Assembly: GCA_009760855.2 (NCBI GenBank)
Contig: WPIO01000060.1
Location: 201,501 to 265,500 of the forward strand
Direction: 5' to 3'
From: Cristatella mucedo
Taxonomy: Eukaryota; Bryozoa; Phylactolaemata; Cristatellidae
DNA: 64,000 nt
Under the pieces are notes generated by a model. The model searched no databases, was not told the DNA's origin, and worked only from the letters and a program-made list of their open reading frames with translations. This document shows positions 10,561 through 22,937 of this stretch, in pieces (within the stretch, counting starts at the first letter, position 1; every line of letters begins with the position of its first letter). Both the position numbers and the translations under genes were made by a program.

Positions 10561-11238
10561 CTATGACCCAGTGGGCCTTGCCAACGTGTTCTGCCGGGCT
10601 GCCAGCAGTATCCTTCCCCCATGTGCCTGCCTGCCCAAAACTGCCAGCATGTACATCTGCGGCTGCTGACATTGTAGAGCACAGTGTTGACAAGAGATGT
10701 GACATGCTGACTATCAGCTGTACTCTGAGTGACCAAAATTTCAAAATCGTCTGAAGTTATGATCTGCTCAAGTTGAATAGTCTACCTTGAGCTGATTGCT
10801 TCTGGTTGTTATGTTTGCTGCTGCATGTTGGTTTCTGTCGGCACTGCTGGTGGTGGCTTGTTAATAGCTGCCTTTCCATTTCTTTCTTGGGTGTAAGGTC
10901 TGCTTTGGCATACATTTATACATATTTGGCAGTTATAGCTACTCAATTTAGCCTCCATTAAGCAAGAAACAAATGTTGAGATGCTTACGTTCTTCTGTCA
11001 GTAGATTGACGGATCGTGAAACCCCTTGTGCACATTAACTAAATAAATATGATTCATTTGACAACAAAGGATTGCTACCCTGCCATTGGATATGGTGATT
11101 CAGCCCCGTAATAATGACTAAGACTGCGATGCCAACGAAGGAAATATTGAAATATGGCAAGTAGCTGTGCAGGTAATGTAAATACCCTGTATAGATAGTG
11201 GGTATATAAGTCTATATAAAATCATCTAGACGTACGTA
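10561..11238. other. nothing recognised
   Basis: Short frames at 10542-10754 and on the reverse are not conserved-looking. No repeats identified before the LTR copy at 11239. Confidence 0.4.
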
Positions 11239-11968
11239 TGTACGTAACTAGGCTAGGTTCGGTTGACTGGGACCGGGCGGCTTTAATGAGGGTAAGGGTC
11301 ACCGGCTGGGCCGGGGTGACCTACGGCACGTGTGGTGACGGGAGGTCGCCGGGGCTCTTGGGTAGGAGAAGTTGGCCTAGTAAGTCGTGGTGTCAGAGGC
11401 TCCCGGTCTCGCTGAGTTATGCGCTTGGATGGTTGCAGGCGAGCTCCGGCGGTGCGGCTACGCACGCAAGGCGACGAGTACCCAAGGGGCCCGAGCGGAG
11501 CTGGATAGCACGCTCGTGGTTGAGACTTGTATATTCTGCGTTCCCCGTGTAGCGTGTTCGTGACCCCCCCTCCCCCGTATGTTGGCGTCTTTCGGCAGAA
11601 ACTCTCGACTGTTGTGGACGTCTGCTCCGTCTATCCCATTATATTCAGCTAGCCGGGTCTTGTACGGCGTACGCTTGTACTTGTGGGACGGAGGCCGGCG
11701 ACGGTGTGACGGCGGAAGCCGACTGACCAACTAACGCGTTTGTTCGCGCTTGCTGCTTCGTCTTGCGCCCCTATAGTGTACTTGGTTTAGGACCCTCCAT
11801 GTAGACTTGTTTAGTTCCCCCGTTTTTTGGCGCATGCGTTATTATAAAGACGTTTAACCTGACTGCCCCTCGTCTTACCCTAGCTCGGCGGCATGGCGAG
11901 CGGCAGCGTGGCCGGAGTATGGCGGGGTTTGCGGGGAAATAGCCTCTGACCCCTGGAACTCGGCTACA
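11239..11968 (-). mobile_element. LTR (family 1), copy 2, solo
   Basis: Matches 112-731 from about 11345 onward and ends …GGCTACA (minus strand TGTAGCCGAG). GC-rich, with a TATAAAG motif near 11843 on the plus strand. No gag or pol adjoins it, so it is a solo LTR. I found no convincing target duplication: TGTAA follows the right end, but the left boundary (about 11239-11331) is unclear. Confidence 0.55.
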
Positions 11969-11984
11969 TGTAAATAGTAATGCT

Positions 11985-12320
11985 ACTAATGATAATTCGA
12001 CATTTATATAGATCTATCAAAGAACTTAATTTCTTTAAAGGAAGCATGACCACATATTAGTTGTAACCTACACGATGCCAATATGCACAATATGGCCATT
12101 GGTAACAGGCACATTGGCAGCATGTGTAAGCACACAAAAGACAAATCACACGGTCCCACCAAATGTGGTAAGAAACTGGTTCGTTTTTAGCAACTTTTAA
12201 AATATTTAAGTTAGGGGATGTCTTGACTTTAGTTGGGAGTTAGTTCCATTGGGAGCATACGAACCAAAAGCAAAGTCTCCAAAGGATTAGAAGTTGGTCA
12301 GAGGCATGGCTAAACGATAT
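11985..12320 (-). mobile_element. LINE-A 3' end, 5'-truncated
   Basis: Reverse tail ATTTATATAGATC…AAAGAACTTAATTTC, 3' UTR, and the C-terminal coding region (GTCTCCAAAGGATTAGAAG equals the KSFGD motif on the reverse). Confidence 0.7.
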
Positions 12321-12324
12321 GTAA

Positions 12325-12475
12325 TGTAATGCATCTCCGTCTGTGACTCCACCAAGTCATACAGACTATGTGAGTGTTAAGGATATTTTTGTATAGCTCA
12401 CTCACAGCCTAAGCAGCTTTCGGTACGAATTCGGTAGCCAACACACTTCATCTCACGAGGCTGATCGATGTCAGC
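12325..12475 (-). mobile_element. LINE-B 3' tail
   Basis: GTCTGTGACTCCACCAAGTC, GTATAGCTCACTCACAGCC, AGCAGCTTTCGGTACG in reverse order; abuts a LINE-A 3' end at 12320. Confidence 0.65.
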
Positions 12476-12846
12476 CGGCGACGATGTCAGCCCTATTTTT
12501 TTGTTCCGGCTAGCTAATTAAGAATGCCCTCGCTTAAAGTCTTCGCGGCCGTTGTCGAAGCGGCAGCCAGCCGTCCGACAGTCGCCGGACTCGTTTCTCT
12601 GTGAACGTGGGAAGCGGGCGTGCTGTTCACGCTCGCGGTTGACGGCCACAGGGCAGCGAGAGCCAGCGTCATGGGGAGAATAAGGCGGATGCCGACGATT
12701 ACGATAATTTAGTGCCTGTGGCTCGCATTTTGCGTTTGTGTGCCGGCGCAAGTAGGCGTGGAACCGGCGTAGGGATTCAGAGCTGTGACTGCGTAGGGAT
12801 TGTACCCGCCTCCGGAGACGGACGGTAGGAGGAATACAAAAATACT
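12476..12846. other. CpG-rich patch
   Basis: GC- and CpG-rich stretch between a LINE-B tail and a SINE-A. It includes a direct repeat of GCGTAGGGATT (near 12768 and 12790). It could be a promoter remnant; no exon is supported. Confidence 0.3.
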
Positions 12847-13015
12847 AGCTGATTTAACAGCCTCTTTTATATAGCGACAGAAGAGCCTTTACGGCTATCA
12901 CTGCTTCGTGCAGCGGCGATAAAGAATCACCCACCGCAGGATTCGAGCCCAGAACCTTGGACCGAGGTCGTGAAAAGCAACCGCCTTACCTAGTGTGCCA
13001 TCACTGCTCGCTGTA
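12847..13015 (-). mobile_element. SINE-A copy
   Basis: Reverse orientation: tail AGCTGATTTAACAGCCTC first, then AGCCTTTACGGCT, then the tRNA-like head with GGATTCGAGCC and CCTTACCTAGTGTGCC. Confidence 0.75.
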
Positions 13016-13374
13016 AGTTTACCTGCCCTCGAGTAAGGCGGAAGCGGAATCCTAGCTCTCCGGTCAGGAGTTGGTGCCCGGTGAAGTGACGATCGGAGCA
13101 TCAGCGCTTTCTGCGGAAGCCGCTGCACGCCTGAGCCGACGTTGCTAGGTAGCGTGCACGTTGTTTGGGCCCTCTACCTATGTTAGTCGCGCCCCAGCAT
13201 AGACGCTGGTGACTTAATTACGAGGAGGTATTTCGCCCCTTAGAGCGTTTTTCTCGGTGAGGGCTTGCGAGAATTGTGGCGACGAGACCGAGCGAGACGA
13301 GCAGCGACATTGTTAGGGTGCTATATGAATAAATTATATTTTTAAAGTGCACTCTAGCTATATTTTTCTCTTTC

Positions 13375-14340
13375 TCTTCGCTGCCCAGAGATGAAGTCTG
13401 ATGGCTACCGTAGGGAAGCAAGAGTGTAGTTGTCGTTTCGCAAGAACTGCGGAAGCGGATTTCATAGTCCAGGGCATGCAGAGGAAAAGCTTCAGTCGCC
13501 AACGGTAATTAAGTAGTGGAATGAAATAGCTAATTTTTTGTCCAAAGAGAACTTAAGGTCGCAAGGAGTCCGAAACTGGTGCAGCAGCTTAGCTAGGTTT
13601 GAAGAAGCCAAGCCGTATCGGGCCTTGTGGGTCAGTGTAAGAACTTTACCATGTTTCCGTTAATCAACCGGAAGCCATCGAACCTCCTTCTGCAAATGAG
13701 ACATGTGGCTGAACCTGTGGAATTTGTTAACAAGCCGCACAGCCATGTTCGTCACTAGCTACAATGGCCTAATGGTTTTTACTCTTGCCCAACAAAAATG
13801 AATTGTAAGAATCTAGTCTGGGCAGAACCAGGGTGCTAGTTGAATTTTTTGCAAGTCACTGTGGTAGACGGTCCTTAATTTTTAAAAGGGATCAGATGAG
13901 ACGGTTACCTGTGGCGGCAGTCTTGTTAATGAAACTTAGGCAAGTGCTAAAGAAGGTATCTAAATTCCGAGCACACGGTGACATCTCACAGCAACATCCC
14001 CTGTTAGACGAGCAAACTATTTTAGTCCAATCACAGGCTTTGGGTGTGATATGAGTAGCAGTTCAGTTCTATGGTCGTTTAGTTTGAGGGAATTTTCTTA
14101 CATCTACCATCGAATGTCTGCAAAGAGCGCATTTGGTATATCAGTCGCTGCAGCAGATTCTGACGGTTTAAATGACGAATATAGCTAATTATGGTTAGTA
14201 TAGAAGTGTTACCCGATCAAATAGGTCTGAATCACTTTTCTCGGAGGCTGTGTAGAATGGAGAGCAGCAAAGGACCGAGGAATAGATCCTTGTGGGACTG
14301 GGCAGATGACTGGTCTGGCTGAGTTGGCAATATCTTCCGA
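13375..14340 (-). mobile_element. LINE-B copy with reverse-transcriptase region
   Basis: Reverse copy: C-terminal end (AAAGCTTCAGTCGCCAACGG), the THKARYGL region (CCTTGTGGGTCAGTGTAAG, 13623-13641), and at 14290-14265 a PVPQGSIP stretch equivalent to the GVPQGS(I/V)LGP motif. Many stops. Confidence 0.6.
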
Positions 14341-14349
14341 AACTACATC

Positions 14350-14595
14350 TAACCTCCTGCTGCCGACTATGGCTCATCCTTTTCAGCGGTCCTGAGCTGC
14401 TTTTTCCATGCTACTCACTACTTCAACTGCTCTCCTGACTCTGCTATGCTTCCCACTTTCTCTTTGTTGTGTGAGACGAAGTCTGCTGGCTACCCAATGC
14501 GTACCGAAAGCCGCTTAGGCTGTGAGTGCGCTATACAAAACTCTCCTGCGTAACACCTTTGCGTAGTCACAGACGGAGATATATTACATGTAAGA
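14350..14595 (+). mobile_element. LINE-B 3' end, head to head with the previous copy
   Basis: TGCTGCCGACTATGGCTCATCC, GTGAGACGAAGTCTGCTGGC, GAGTGCGCTATACAAAAC and GACGGAGATATATTACAT in order. Confidence 0.7.
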
Positions 14596-15619
14596 TTTAT
14601 GATTGATCATGCCTCGTGGCTTAGGAAACGGCATACCACGAGACCGAAGTAGGGCGCTTTTAATAGAGACACTTACTCAATCTTTGCACCGATGCACAAT
14701 AGAGGACCGCGAAATACCGGCCGATCATTACTCTCATTTGCATTCCGTGACCTCGCATCTCTACGCTATATTACTCATGGAAACTGTGATATGGGTGACT
14801 GCACTCCGTCGTCTTGAAATGGTTACGTTTATCAATGATACGTTCTGTGCGTCTGTAGATGCTTTTAGCGAAGCTTCTCCGTCACTCATCTTGGTTCATT
14901 ACCGATAGATTTACGTGAAGCCTATGTATTAAAAGCATGGCTGACTGACTTTTCATTATGAAATGTTTTGTGTTAACTCCATTTAGTGTCAAACTTACAA
15001 AATTATTATCCATGCGTAAATTATTGCCATTTTTATGCTTTTTTCTATAGGGTATGGTACAGAGTATATCCATCAACCGGAGATGAAGCCCGGCTGTCCC
15101 TGTGCTGAACAGTAGGTACCTGCCGATATCTTACCACAGATCCTCTAACGAGCAGTAAGCCCTAAGCATTTCCACAGCGGCAACATGCCCTCAACTGCCA
15201 GCATGAGTAGTGGTGCTTTAAAATATCAGAAATAGAGCGGATAAGTATGTGGTGCACATTTAATAACCGACAGTGATCAACATACAAGAATATCATTATC
15301 TGTTTGTTTTTGCAGCCAGTCTATTTCTTTACAGCTAAGGTTTAATAATATTTATTTTAAGTGGTCGTTTGCAAAGCCATGTAAGTGCTCTAAAGCTGTA
15401 CGAATAGCCGATAAAGAAACTACAGGGTATGACCGAGGGTGAAATACAAGTTACGTACTATGCTTGTACAAAGATGTAAATAAACACACGTATAATGCTT
15501 AGACTAGCTTTCCAAAGAACCCTGATTGCCAACGGAATCATGCACAGGAAAGCACGCAAAGAGCATCGGAACCAAACAGACAAATATTTTGATGAGCAGG
15601 TAAAGACGAGCCGAAAATA
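14596..15619. other. nothing recognised
   Basis: AT-rich with a short frame at 14603-14908 (about 100 codons) lacking motifs. No clear repeats. Confidence 0.35.
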
Positions 15620-16180
15620 TGTGCCTCTAGCTGAGACTTACATTAAGCAAAGTTGGTGCGGGTCGTGGTAGACGCTAAAAGCCAGTTCCAGATTTTTGAT
15701 GCTTTCGAACTGAAGGCCAGATCGCCGAAGGATGATTTCAAGCCAGGGTACGAAACAGCGAAGTGACTTAGTCGGATGCCCAGCAGAAGATAGTGCAGGA
15801 GGATACTTGGAAGATCATGGATGTTTGATATGTAGATTGTTTCGTGCCAATGATGCGACTTTTGAGCTTGATAGAGTATTTTAAAGCTGATTGGATGCTA
15901 GGCACTGAGCAAGCGCATGTACCCGGACTCCTGAGTTAAAGAATTTGCCGTATTTTGCAAAGCTACTCTGCTTAAACTGGGTCACTTCAGTGGAGGCGAC
16001 GTGCACATTCGTTTTTTGGTCGATTTGCAGTTGCCTATATTATGAGTAGAAATCACTGAAGCGATGGTCGATGAATCAATACTGAGGGCGAGACGTTGCA
16101 AACGGAGGGAATCACGAGGCTTGACAACTATCAAGCCTGCACTACCGTTGTTTACCATCACGAAGTTACTGGCCATTTAA
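15620..16180 (-). mobile_element. divergent LINE reverse-transcriptase fragment
   Basis: The minus strand at 16176-16030 reads MASNFVMVNN…GLIVVKPRDSLRLQRLALS, the region after the YADD box in LINE reverse transcriptases (compare MAANFLKLNDDKTNLLVMGKP in LINE-A). Further along, AFELKARSPKDDF at about 15700 parallels the C-terminal end. It is another lineage than LINE-A and LINE-B, heavily decayed. Confidence 0.5.
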
Positions 16181-16214
16181 ATGTAAATGTTGTCGATGAA
16201 GGCAGCTAGGAAGG

Positions 16215-16382
16215 TAAGGCAGCACACTAGGTAAGGTGGTTGCTTTTCACGATCTCGGTCCCGAGGTTGTTGGTTCGAATCCTGCGGAGGGTGATCCTTT
16301 ATCGCCTCTGCAAGCGGTGGTGATAGCCGTAATGGCTTTTCTGCCGTCACGCAAATGAAGCTGTTAAATCAGCTAAGATTTT
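16215..16382 (+). mobile_element. SINE-A copy
   Basis: A box GCACACTAGGTAAGG, B box GGTTCGAATCC, GATAGCCGTAATGGCT, and the end AAATCAGCTAAG followed by T-rich sequence. Confidence 0.75.
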
Positions 16383-16544
16383 TTATGTCTATGTCATTCA
16401 TTTCTAGCTAAGCTTAAACCCTTCCAACCCTTGAACTGCACATCCGACTAATCTGTAAACAAAAAAGTAGCTGATTTAAGTCTCTTTCTGGCTGGAGTCT
16501 GGAACTGGCTTTTAGCTTCTGCCACGACCCACTCTTAGCTCATT

Positions 16545-16690
16545 TAACAGCTCAATATGTATAATAGCGGAAGAGCCTTAAAGGCTACCGCCGCCGCTGG
16601 CAATTGGCAATAAAAAATCGCCCGTAAAAGGACTCGAACCTATGACTGTGGTGCGAAGAGCGATCACCTTACTACCTGGGCGAAAGTAGC
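16545..16690 (-). mobile_element. SINE-A copy
   Basis: Reverse orientation with AGCTCATTTAACAGCTC, AGAGCCTTAAAGGCT, and a decayed B box (GGACTCGAACC). Confidence 0.65.
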
Positions 16691-17660
16691 CCAGTAACAT
16701 TGGAGTTAAAGTCAATGTTTTGAAATGAAAGTTAAACGCAGCTTAGGCAAACCTATTACACCTGGGCCCAACTAGGGCGGTTATGAACTAAAAACTAAAT
16801 GCGCGTCCAAGTCTAAAACACCTCCCTAGTCCTCTAGACCCTGAGCTGAAATTTCTCCTTTAAAGGTGCATTTATCAACATCTGCACACCGTATTTCCCG
16901 GTTAAAGCTGCATTAACACGGCAGACTTTCCTCCCGACAGACGCCGACTTTCCTCTCAGTTAAGTCGTATGCTAGACAGATTTAGTCCCGCCCACCGTAG
17001 ACGCAACGGCCGACTTAGTCCCGCCCACAGCCCGTACTCAAATCCGGGAGGCTGGCACGAAAGAGGGTTTCCCCAGAGATGCGAAGCCTGCACAGGCAGA
17101 AGCTTAGTTCGCCGCTGCAGTCATCATTGTGGATTATTATAAAAAGAATATAAATAAAAATAAGATGAACATTTTGAAAAATCTTTTTCGGGAAAGGGAG
17201 CAGTACCAAGTATCTTCGCCACTACAGGTGTGCGGGTGTACAGTGTTAAGAGCTACTCTGGGGAAGCTAATTTTGCAGCTAGACTTGCTGCCTTATTTCA
17301 CCTAGCGATGTATGCGACGGCTGTCTGCCCGAGAATTCGCAGGTGGAAGCAACGAACACTGTGTGTGTTTCAGCGCTCTGCGAAGCAAGATAATCATGGC
17401 TGGTGTATCCCCGAAGAGAGGGACTCGCTCTGACCCACCGGAGCAAGCATGCGTCTTGCGAACCTTCTTCGGGCAGTGGGCGCGTGCATTTTTTAGCCTT
17501 GATGAGCTCGGTTAATGCATAGCGCTCACTTCTGCCGACTACCGAGACTGAGCCGCTCGTACGCTGTGAGTCAACTAGAACTTGCCACGTGGTCTAGCAA
17601 CCGTGTCGAAAATCGGAGCCGTTTGTTGAACGCGCTGTCTGCCCTTTGCAAGCGCTAGCC
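16691..17660. other. GC-box pair, no gene assigned
   Basis: Two copies of TTAGTCCCGCCCAC (about 16981-16994 and 17011-17024) in a CpG-richer segment look promoter-like. Downstream plus-strand frames (17230-17433 and 17312-17515) have no known motif. Confidence 0.3.
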
Positions 17661-19600
17661 GTGTGTTACTCAGCAATATCCGGCTGCAGCGATGCACGAT
17701 ACGTCGTCTGGCCTATTTTTGCAGCTTTCCGCTCGACTACCTTGCTCCTGCTGACCGGCGCGAAGAGTTTGCATGCAGTAACTGTGCATGCGTAGCTGCG
17801 ATCTAGCGTCTCATTGCAGGCTACCGCAGGCATCGCGTGCTTGTCATTATGCGGTTTCATTTGTGGTAAATTGGCAGCAAGTGGGAGAATGAGGGTTCCT
17901 ATAAGTATAATATTGCACACTTCCGCTGACATTACTACGGAATGGGCAGGATTTAAAATGGTCATCCCTCAGGATTTAAAACGGTCTTATTCAGCATTTA
18001 ATTCAGGATTTAGAAATCTCTTCCTTCACTCGTATAAAATGGTCTTCCTTTTTCCTACTGTGAGCAGCAATGTATTTACTAACAAAAGCATCACCGAGCC
18101 TGATTAGGAACTAGTGGCTAATGGTACAGCCCGTGGTTATGCGATACCAAGTCGTAATCCCAATGTGCTGTGTCTATATCTCGTGTCTGTATGTTGTATA
18201 TGCTGCATGTGTGTGTCATTGTGTTTGTGTGTGCATGTGTGTGTCACCCTGTAATTTTGCGCGTGTGCACACACGCACACACACACACACATATGCACAA
18301 AGTTGTGAAAACTAAAAAGATTTATTTAGGAGTTTTCGAGGCACTCTCAATGCCTACATAGCTTTTTGTATCCATTCAGTAGCTACGGTCACGGAAAACT
18401 GCCGAAAAAAGCAACGGCATAGCCACCAAGTCAGTAAGATACTATACTAATTAAGATTTTCCGTAAACTTATCCGTCTTCTTTTTCTCCTGTGCACTTGT
18501 GTTCTTACATGTGCATGATTCAGCCCATGGCAATAGCCAGAGACTTTGCCAAGCGGTTGGCCATGAGTATATTCAACTTTGCTTTACATGCTGCACTAGG
18601 CATCATACTAGTTTGAGTGTAGTTGCTTGATACCATGCACGTCCCTTATCCTTTGGTATTGAATTAAATGTGTTGCAGTATTATTGAGATTACTCTGTGA
18701 TCGATCTTCCATTAATCAGCCACCAGAAGCTAGAGTTTAGAGACAGGATCGTGAGTCAACCTTAAATCATTAAAGTAGATTGCAGCCTGTAAAGTGAGAG
18801 CACTGAACGATGGAAAGGCATGTAGAGAATGCTGAGTGGGCCAACATCTAGCCACCGGTCCTGTGACTACTCGTCTGTGGTAACTTTTACTTTTTCATTC
18901 TACTGTCGCTGCATTCTGTCTCACTGCTTTTCTGATCTTGCTGGATGCTCCGCTTTCTATAGTGCCTATAGACCCAGAAAAAGTCATCACGGCAATGTTT
19001 CATCCTGTACGAACGCTCGAACCGGTGTGGTGTGGAGACCTTTGTACATGAACACTTTTCAGCAAGTACCACCCCTCGGTGGTGACTTTGCGGGAAAAGG
19101 TTATGATCATCCGTTGTCATGAGCAGTGGAGTGCTATCGTTAAGCAGTTGCTGCTTTCTTGCATCTGGCTTCTGAGTGAATGCAGATTTTTAATGAACCT
19201 GCAGCTTTAGGAAGTCTAGGGTCTGATGACGATCCAGTCAATTTTGTGGGCACTGTCTGTGTGTGCTTAAATATGTCCTTATTTGTGTGTATGCTTGTGG
19301 ACTTCTCTCTGTGTGTGAGCATATGTTAGCATGCTTGTTTGTGTGTGTGATTATAGATTTCTCTGTATTTGTGTGTTTGTGAGAAAAGCGTAAGTGATAT
19401 TCACACAAAGGTTTATCGTGCTATTCGAAATAACGTCGTAGTAAAAAAGTATTGCAACCTTAGCGAACTAAATCTCCTTTGATGCTTTTTAGAAGAACTT
19501 GTGTGAAAGCATTTTAATTGGTTAGTGATTGTATTCACAATTTCATCAACCATAGTAACATTGCAGAATTCATAGGAACTCAGCCGGCCACTGCTGAAAG
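17661..19600. other. no gene recognised
   Basis: Contains related short motifs GGATTTAAAATGGTC, GGATTTAAAACGGTC and TATAAAATGGTC between 17950 and 18045, and the GT/AC run at 18207. Otherwise featureless. Confidence 0.35.
18207..18300 (+). repeat. GT then AC runs, inverted
   Basis: GT-rich text to 18243, then GTGTGCACACACGCACACAC to 18292: an inverted pair able to fold on itself. Confidence 0.8.
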
Positions 19601-20345
19601 GAAGGGCTGGGGCTTTAGCTTCTTGTTAAATGTCATGACGGCATGCTATGTCGGGACATCAGTCGACAGTGAGTTCTAGTCTTTGAGAGCATACAAGCTG
19701 AAGCCTGTGCCTTGCCAAATTAAAAAGAAATTAACTGGATTGCCACATAGAAGCTCTACAGTACATTTGCCGTAGGGCTCGAGTCCATGACCCTGATCAT
19801 TAAAGGCAAGTGCCTAACCTCTAGGCCAAAGGACTACTGAGGTTGTTGGTGGGTTATGCTGCAAAGCTTGCTAGCAAGTATTTTGGTTTTGGGCCCGAGT
19901 TTTTGGTCTGGCGAGTGATGGCACCTTGAAGTCCGTGTGCATCTTGATGGTGAGCCACTGCAGGTCGCTTAGAAGTGGTGCAAAGTAGCAGTTGCAGTGT
20001 TAGCTGCAGACAAACTCGTCTGCTGAGTTGTGTCCCAACAGTAAGTTTCGTATTGCAGTGGCAGGGCGACTTTCGAGCCTAAAGGAATATTTAGAATGTA
20101 TGGCCTCGTGTGGCTGTGGTATCCTTATCTAAGCAGACCCGCATTTTTGCAATTGTACAATCCTGAATGTTCTTAGACTTGACTGTGCCGCTGGTGTGGC
20201 CATGTAATGAAAGTTCTCTTTGAAACAGAACACCCAGGTTGTGCTTAGATGCTACAAGAGATTTACTATGAAATCAGCTCAGCTGTGTCTAATGTGCAAT
20301 CTTACAGGCTTGGTAGCATTTGTTGGTAGTCCTATTGAAACTGAG
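19600..20345 (-). mobile_element. LINE-A copy, split by a SINE
   Basis: Reverse copy covering the C-terminal coding region back to the reverse-transcriptase palm (GTATCCTTATCTAAGCAGAC matches the equivalent place in 31530 and 60740). A SINE-like insertion lies at 19720-19850. Confidence 0.7.
19720..19850 (-). mobile_element. SINE-like insertion in LINE-A
   Basis: tRNA-like reverse B box (GGGCTCGAGTCC) and a head ending CTAACCTCTAGGCC. It splits a minus-strand LINE-A copy at 19600-20345. Confidence 0.5.
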
Positions 20346-20809
20346 TTACAGATGTCGAGTCTTAAGAGAGTAAGGTAGCAAGTAGCATGCTTGGCTGGCT
20401 AGTACCAGCCACCTTCGATTCCCCTATGTTGCCCTAGATCCATCTTTTACAGAGCGAATGCGATGGCTGGCCGTTGTAGTGGTTGATGTGTATTGTATTG
20501 CAAGCCAAGGTGCTTTACACAGGCATTGTTTCAGATGCTGCTTGGCTTCCCTAAATGTCGCCTCTACAGTCGCTTATTTTTTGGCATTTATTTTTTATAA
20601 AAAATACAACCTTACTTGAATCGTCGACCTGAGTGTCTCTAAACGCATCAAAGGTATTTTGTAGCATTCGTGGGAAAGAGGAGCTATCCTTGGGAGTAGA
20701 ACCCACGACCATAGTTAACTGATTGTGATTTTTGCTCAGCTGCAACTGTACCGCGATGCATTCGCCGTGACTGTGCACAGGCATTGTAGGCAAGAGCCGA
20801 TGCAAGTGA

Positions 20810-21175
20810 GAAGCGTTGCTGTTCCATTCCTCTGCTTAAAGACCGTTGGCGACAGAAGCCTTAGGTCTGCAGGTCCTAGACTGTGGAACTCGCTTCCACA
20901 ATTCTTACGCAGCGAAAACTACTCTCCTACTGCCGACTGTGGCTCATCCTTTTCAGCGGTCCTGAGCTGCTACTTCCATGCTACTCACTACCTCAACCGC
21001 TCTCCTTACTCTGCTCTGCTTCCCACTTTCTCTTTGTTGTGTGAGACGAAGTCTGTTGGCTACCCAATGCGTACCGAAAGCCGCTTAGGCTGTGAGTGCG
21101 CTATACAAAACTCCTTCGTAACACCCACCTGGTCTTTATGACTGTGGAGTTACAGACGGAGGTTCATTACATTGT
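20810..21175 (+). mobile_element. LINE-B 3' end
   Basis: Open coding end 20725-21141 (KTVGDRSLRSAGPRLWNSLP near the start), then GGAGTTACAGACGGAGG and CATTACATTG tail. Confidence 0.75.
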
Positions 21176-21561
21176 ATAGAGTAGGAAATTGTTTAGGAGT
21201 GCTTTGAACCTAGACCTTGGCCTAGCAGCACACATACTGGGGAGTCTGTCCAGGTATGCCTGATGAAGGTTGCCTTTCAGGTCGATTCGGGCTTCCTTTC
21301 CCTGTCCTGTGTGCCCATGCTGAGGCAGTCGAGCGATTGGTAGTGACTGCAGCTCCCTGACTCTAGACGGCAAGTTAGTACTTGATTTCTTGAGCTGCTG
21401 TGTAGTTTTTTGCCAGTGTACCATGTCATCCATGGTTTGGCCTTTACTGCCAACTCTACGATGCTCCGCTGTGCATGCACGAGCCAGACTTTGCTGTTGA
21501 CAGTTATTGTCTACAAGCATTTTCAGGATGCATGTCCATGCTGCTGCTACTGCTGCTTCAG

Positions 21562-21759
21562 GGGCAGTGAGACAACCAACCTGTGGTGTCGAAGGAGGAG
21601 TCTCGCTACCTGACGGGCATTGTGCATGATGTGGAGCTGTGCATAGAAGAGAAGGTGAATTAACTCAAGCACATTTGTGAGCTCGAAAATGAGCTTTCTT
21701 TGGGAAGGCAAATGGAGCAAGCGCTGACACAGATAGCTGAAAATTCTCACCTTGAGAAG
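21562..21759 (+). pseudogene. coiled-coil exon with two in-frame stops
   Basis: The exon lies between the acceptor CTGCTTCAG and the donor AAG|GTAAGG. It is exactly 66 codons long and starts and ends in phase 0. The reading frame is rich in E, K, L and Q with heptad-like spacing (for example the stretch LKHICELENELSLG), as in an alpha-helical coiled coil. Two codons are stops: TGA at 21568-21570 and TAA at 21661-21663, each one C-to-T step from CGA and CAA. The next exon matches in phase and character. It could be a decayed gene, a wrong acceptor choice (the first stop disappears if the exon starts about 10 bases later), or sequence error. I do not recognise the family. Confidence 0.5.
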
Positions 21760-22049
21760 GTAAGGGGGTGCAGATCAGTTGGCCTCACCCCTTGCTGACC
21801 TGCTTTCGGTGACGTTTCATGACAAAGCATGCTGCTACCATGCTTTGTCACAGTAGCCCTCATGGCTGCTGGCTGCTACCTTGTTCCCTTCCCCTCACCC
21901 CCTTCCGGTGTGCCCAGCCTTGATTTCCCTGGGAAGTGAAATCAATGCTGCAGTGCTCTGGCAGCTCTCGTGGCTGGTAAAGACAAGCTTAGCCCCACCT
22001 TCTAACCCTCAGCTCGGCAATCACTCTTGGTTAGGGAGGGATTGGCACA

Positions 22050-22222
22050 TTTAACCATCGCACTAGGTAAGGGAGGTTGCTCATCACGACCTCGGTCCTA
22101 AGGTCGTGGGTTCGAATGCTGCTGTGGGCGATCCTTTATTACCACTGAAAGTGGTGGTGTTAGCCTTTAAGGCTCTTCTGCTGCTATACAAAAAGAGGTG
22201 TTCAAATCTGCTAGTATTTTTC
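22050..22222 (+). mobile_element. SINE-A copy in the coiled-coil locus intron
   Basis: Recognisable CACTAGGTAAGG, GGTTCGAATGC and AGCCTTTAAGGCT blocks and the GAGGTG…CTGC end. It lies between the two coiled-coil exons. Confidence 0.7.
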
Positions 22223-22429
22223 TCAGAATCAAAATTTGGCCGTGCCAGCAATCAGTTATTACGGATTTGCAATTTAAATTAGCCACATGCCTTTTGTATA
22301 TGTTGCCTTGTTTATATATGGTATAAAGGGAGTGGCCAGCTTATTCTCTGATACCAAAGACCAGATCTGCTCTTTCTTGTTTTTTTCAGTATATTTGGCT
22401 ACGATCCCAGCATCTCCTTGCATCCATCC

Positions 22430-22571
22430 GTCAATCTGTCCCTTAAGCCATCAGCCTATCCATCCATCTATCTATCTATCTACCTACCAACCAACTAACC
22501 TACCTACCTACTTAATTATTCTACCTACCTACTTTTTTATCCAACCAATCTGCCTATCTGTCAATCCATCC

Positions 22572-22617
<46 letters not shown>

Positions 22618-22760
22618 ATCTCTCTCTTTTTTTTCTCTGTTTCTCACTTTATCCCTGTCTGTCTGTCTGCTTGTCCGCCTGTCCATCCCTCCCTCCCTCC
22701 CTCTCCCTCTCTCTCCCCTGTCTCTCTTCATCTCTCTCTCCCTCCTGGATCTCTCTTCCC

Positions 22761-22797
<37 letters not shown>

Positions 22798-22852
22798 TTC
22801 GGCATCTCTCCCCACCCTATCGACCGTATCGGCTGGGTATGTGTGTGTCTTC

Positions 22853-22904
<52 letters not shown>

Positions 22905-22910
22905 GTGACA
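22430..22910 (+). repeat. compound CCAT/CTAC, CT and GT array
   Basis: Tetranucleotide-like CCATCTAT…CTACCTAC text, then long CT runs (22572-22800) and a GT run (22854-22895). Lies in the intron between the two coiled-coil exons. Confidence 0.9.
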
Positions 22911-22937
22911 TAATACAATTCGCTTGCTATTCTGCAG

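Noticed and set aside
11239-11968. Target duplication TGTA(A/C) for LTR copy 2
   Set aside because: The left boundary is uncertain and the candidate flanks do not match over five bases.
21167-21520. 117-codon minus-strand frame
   Set aside because: Starts at a TTG, opposes the coiled-coil locus, and has no recognised motif.
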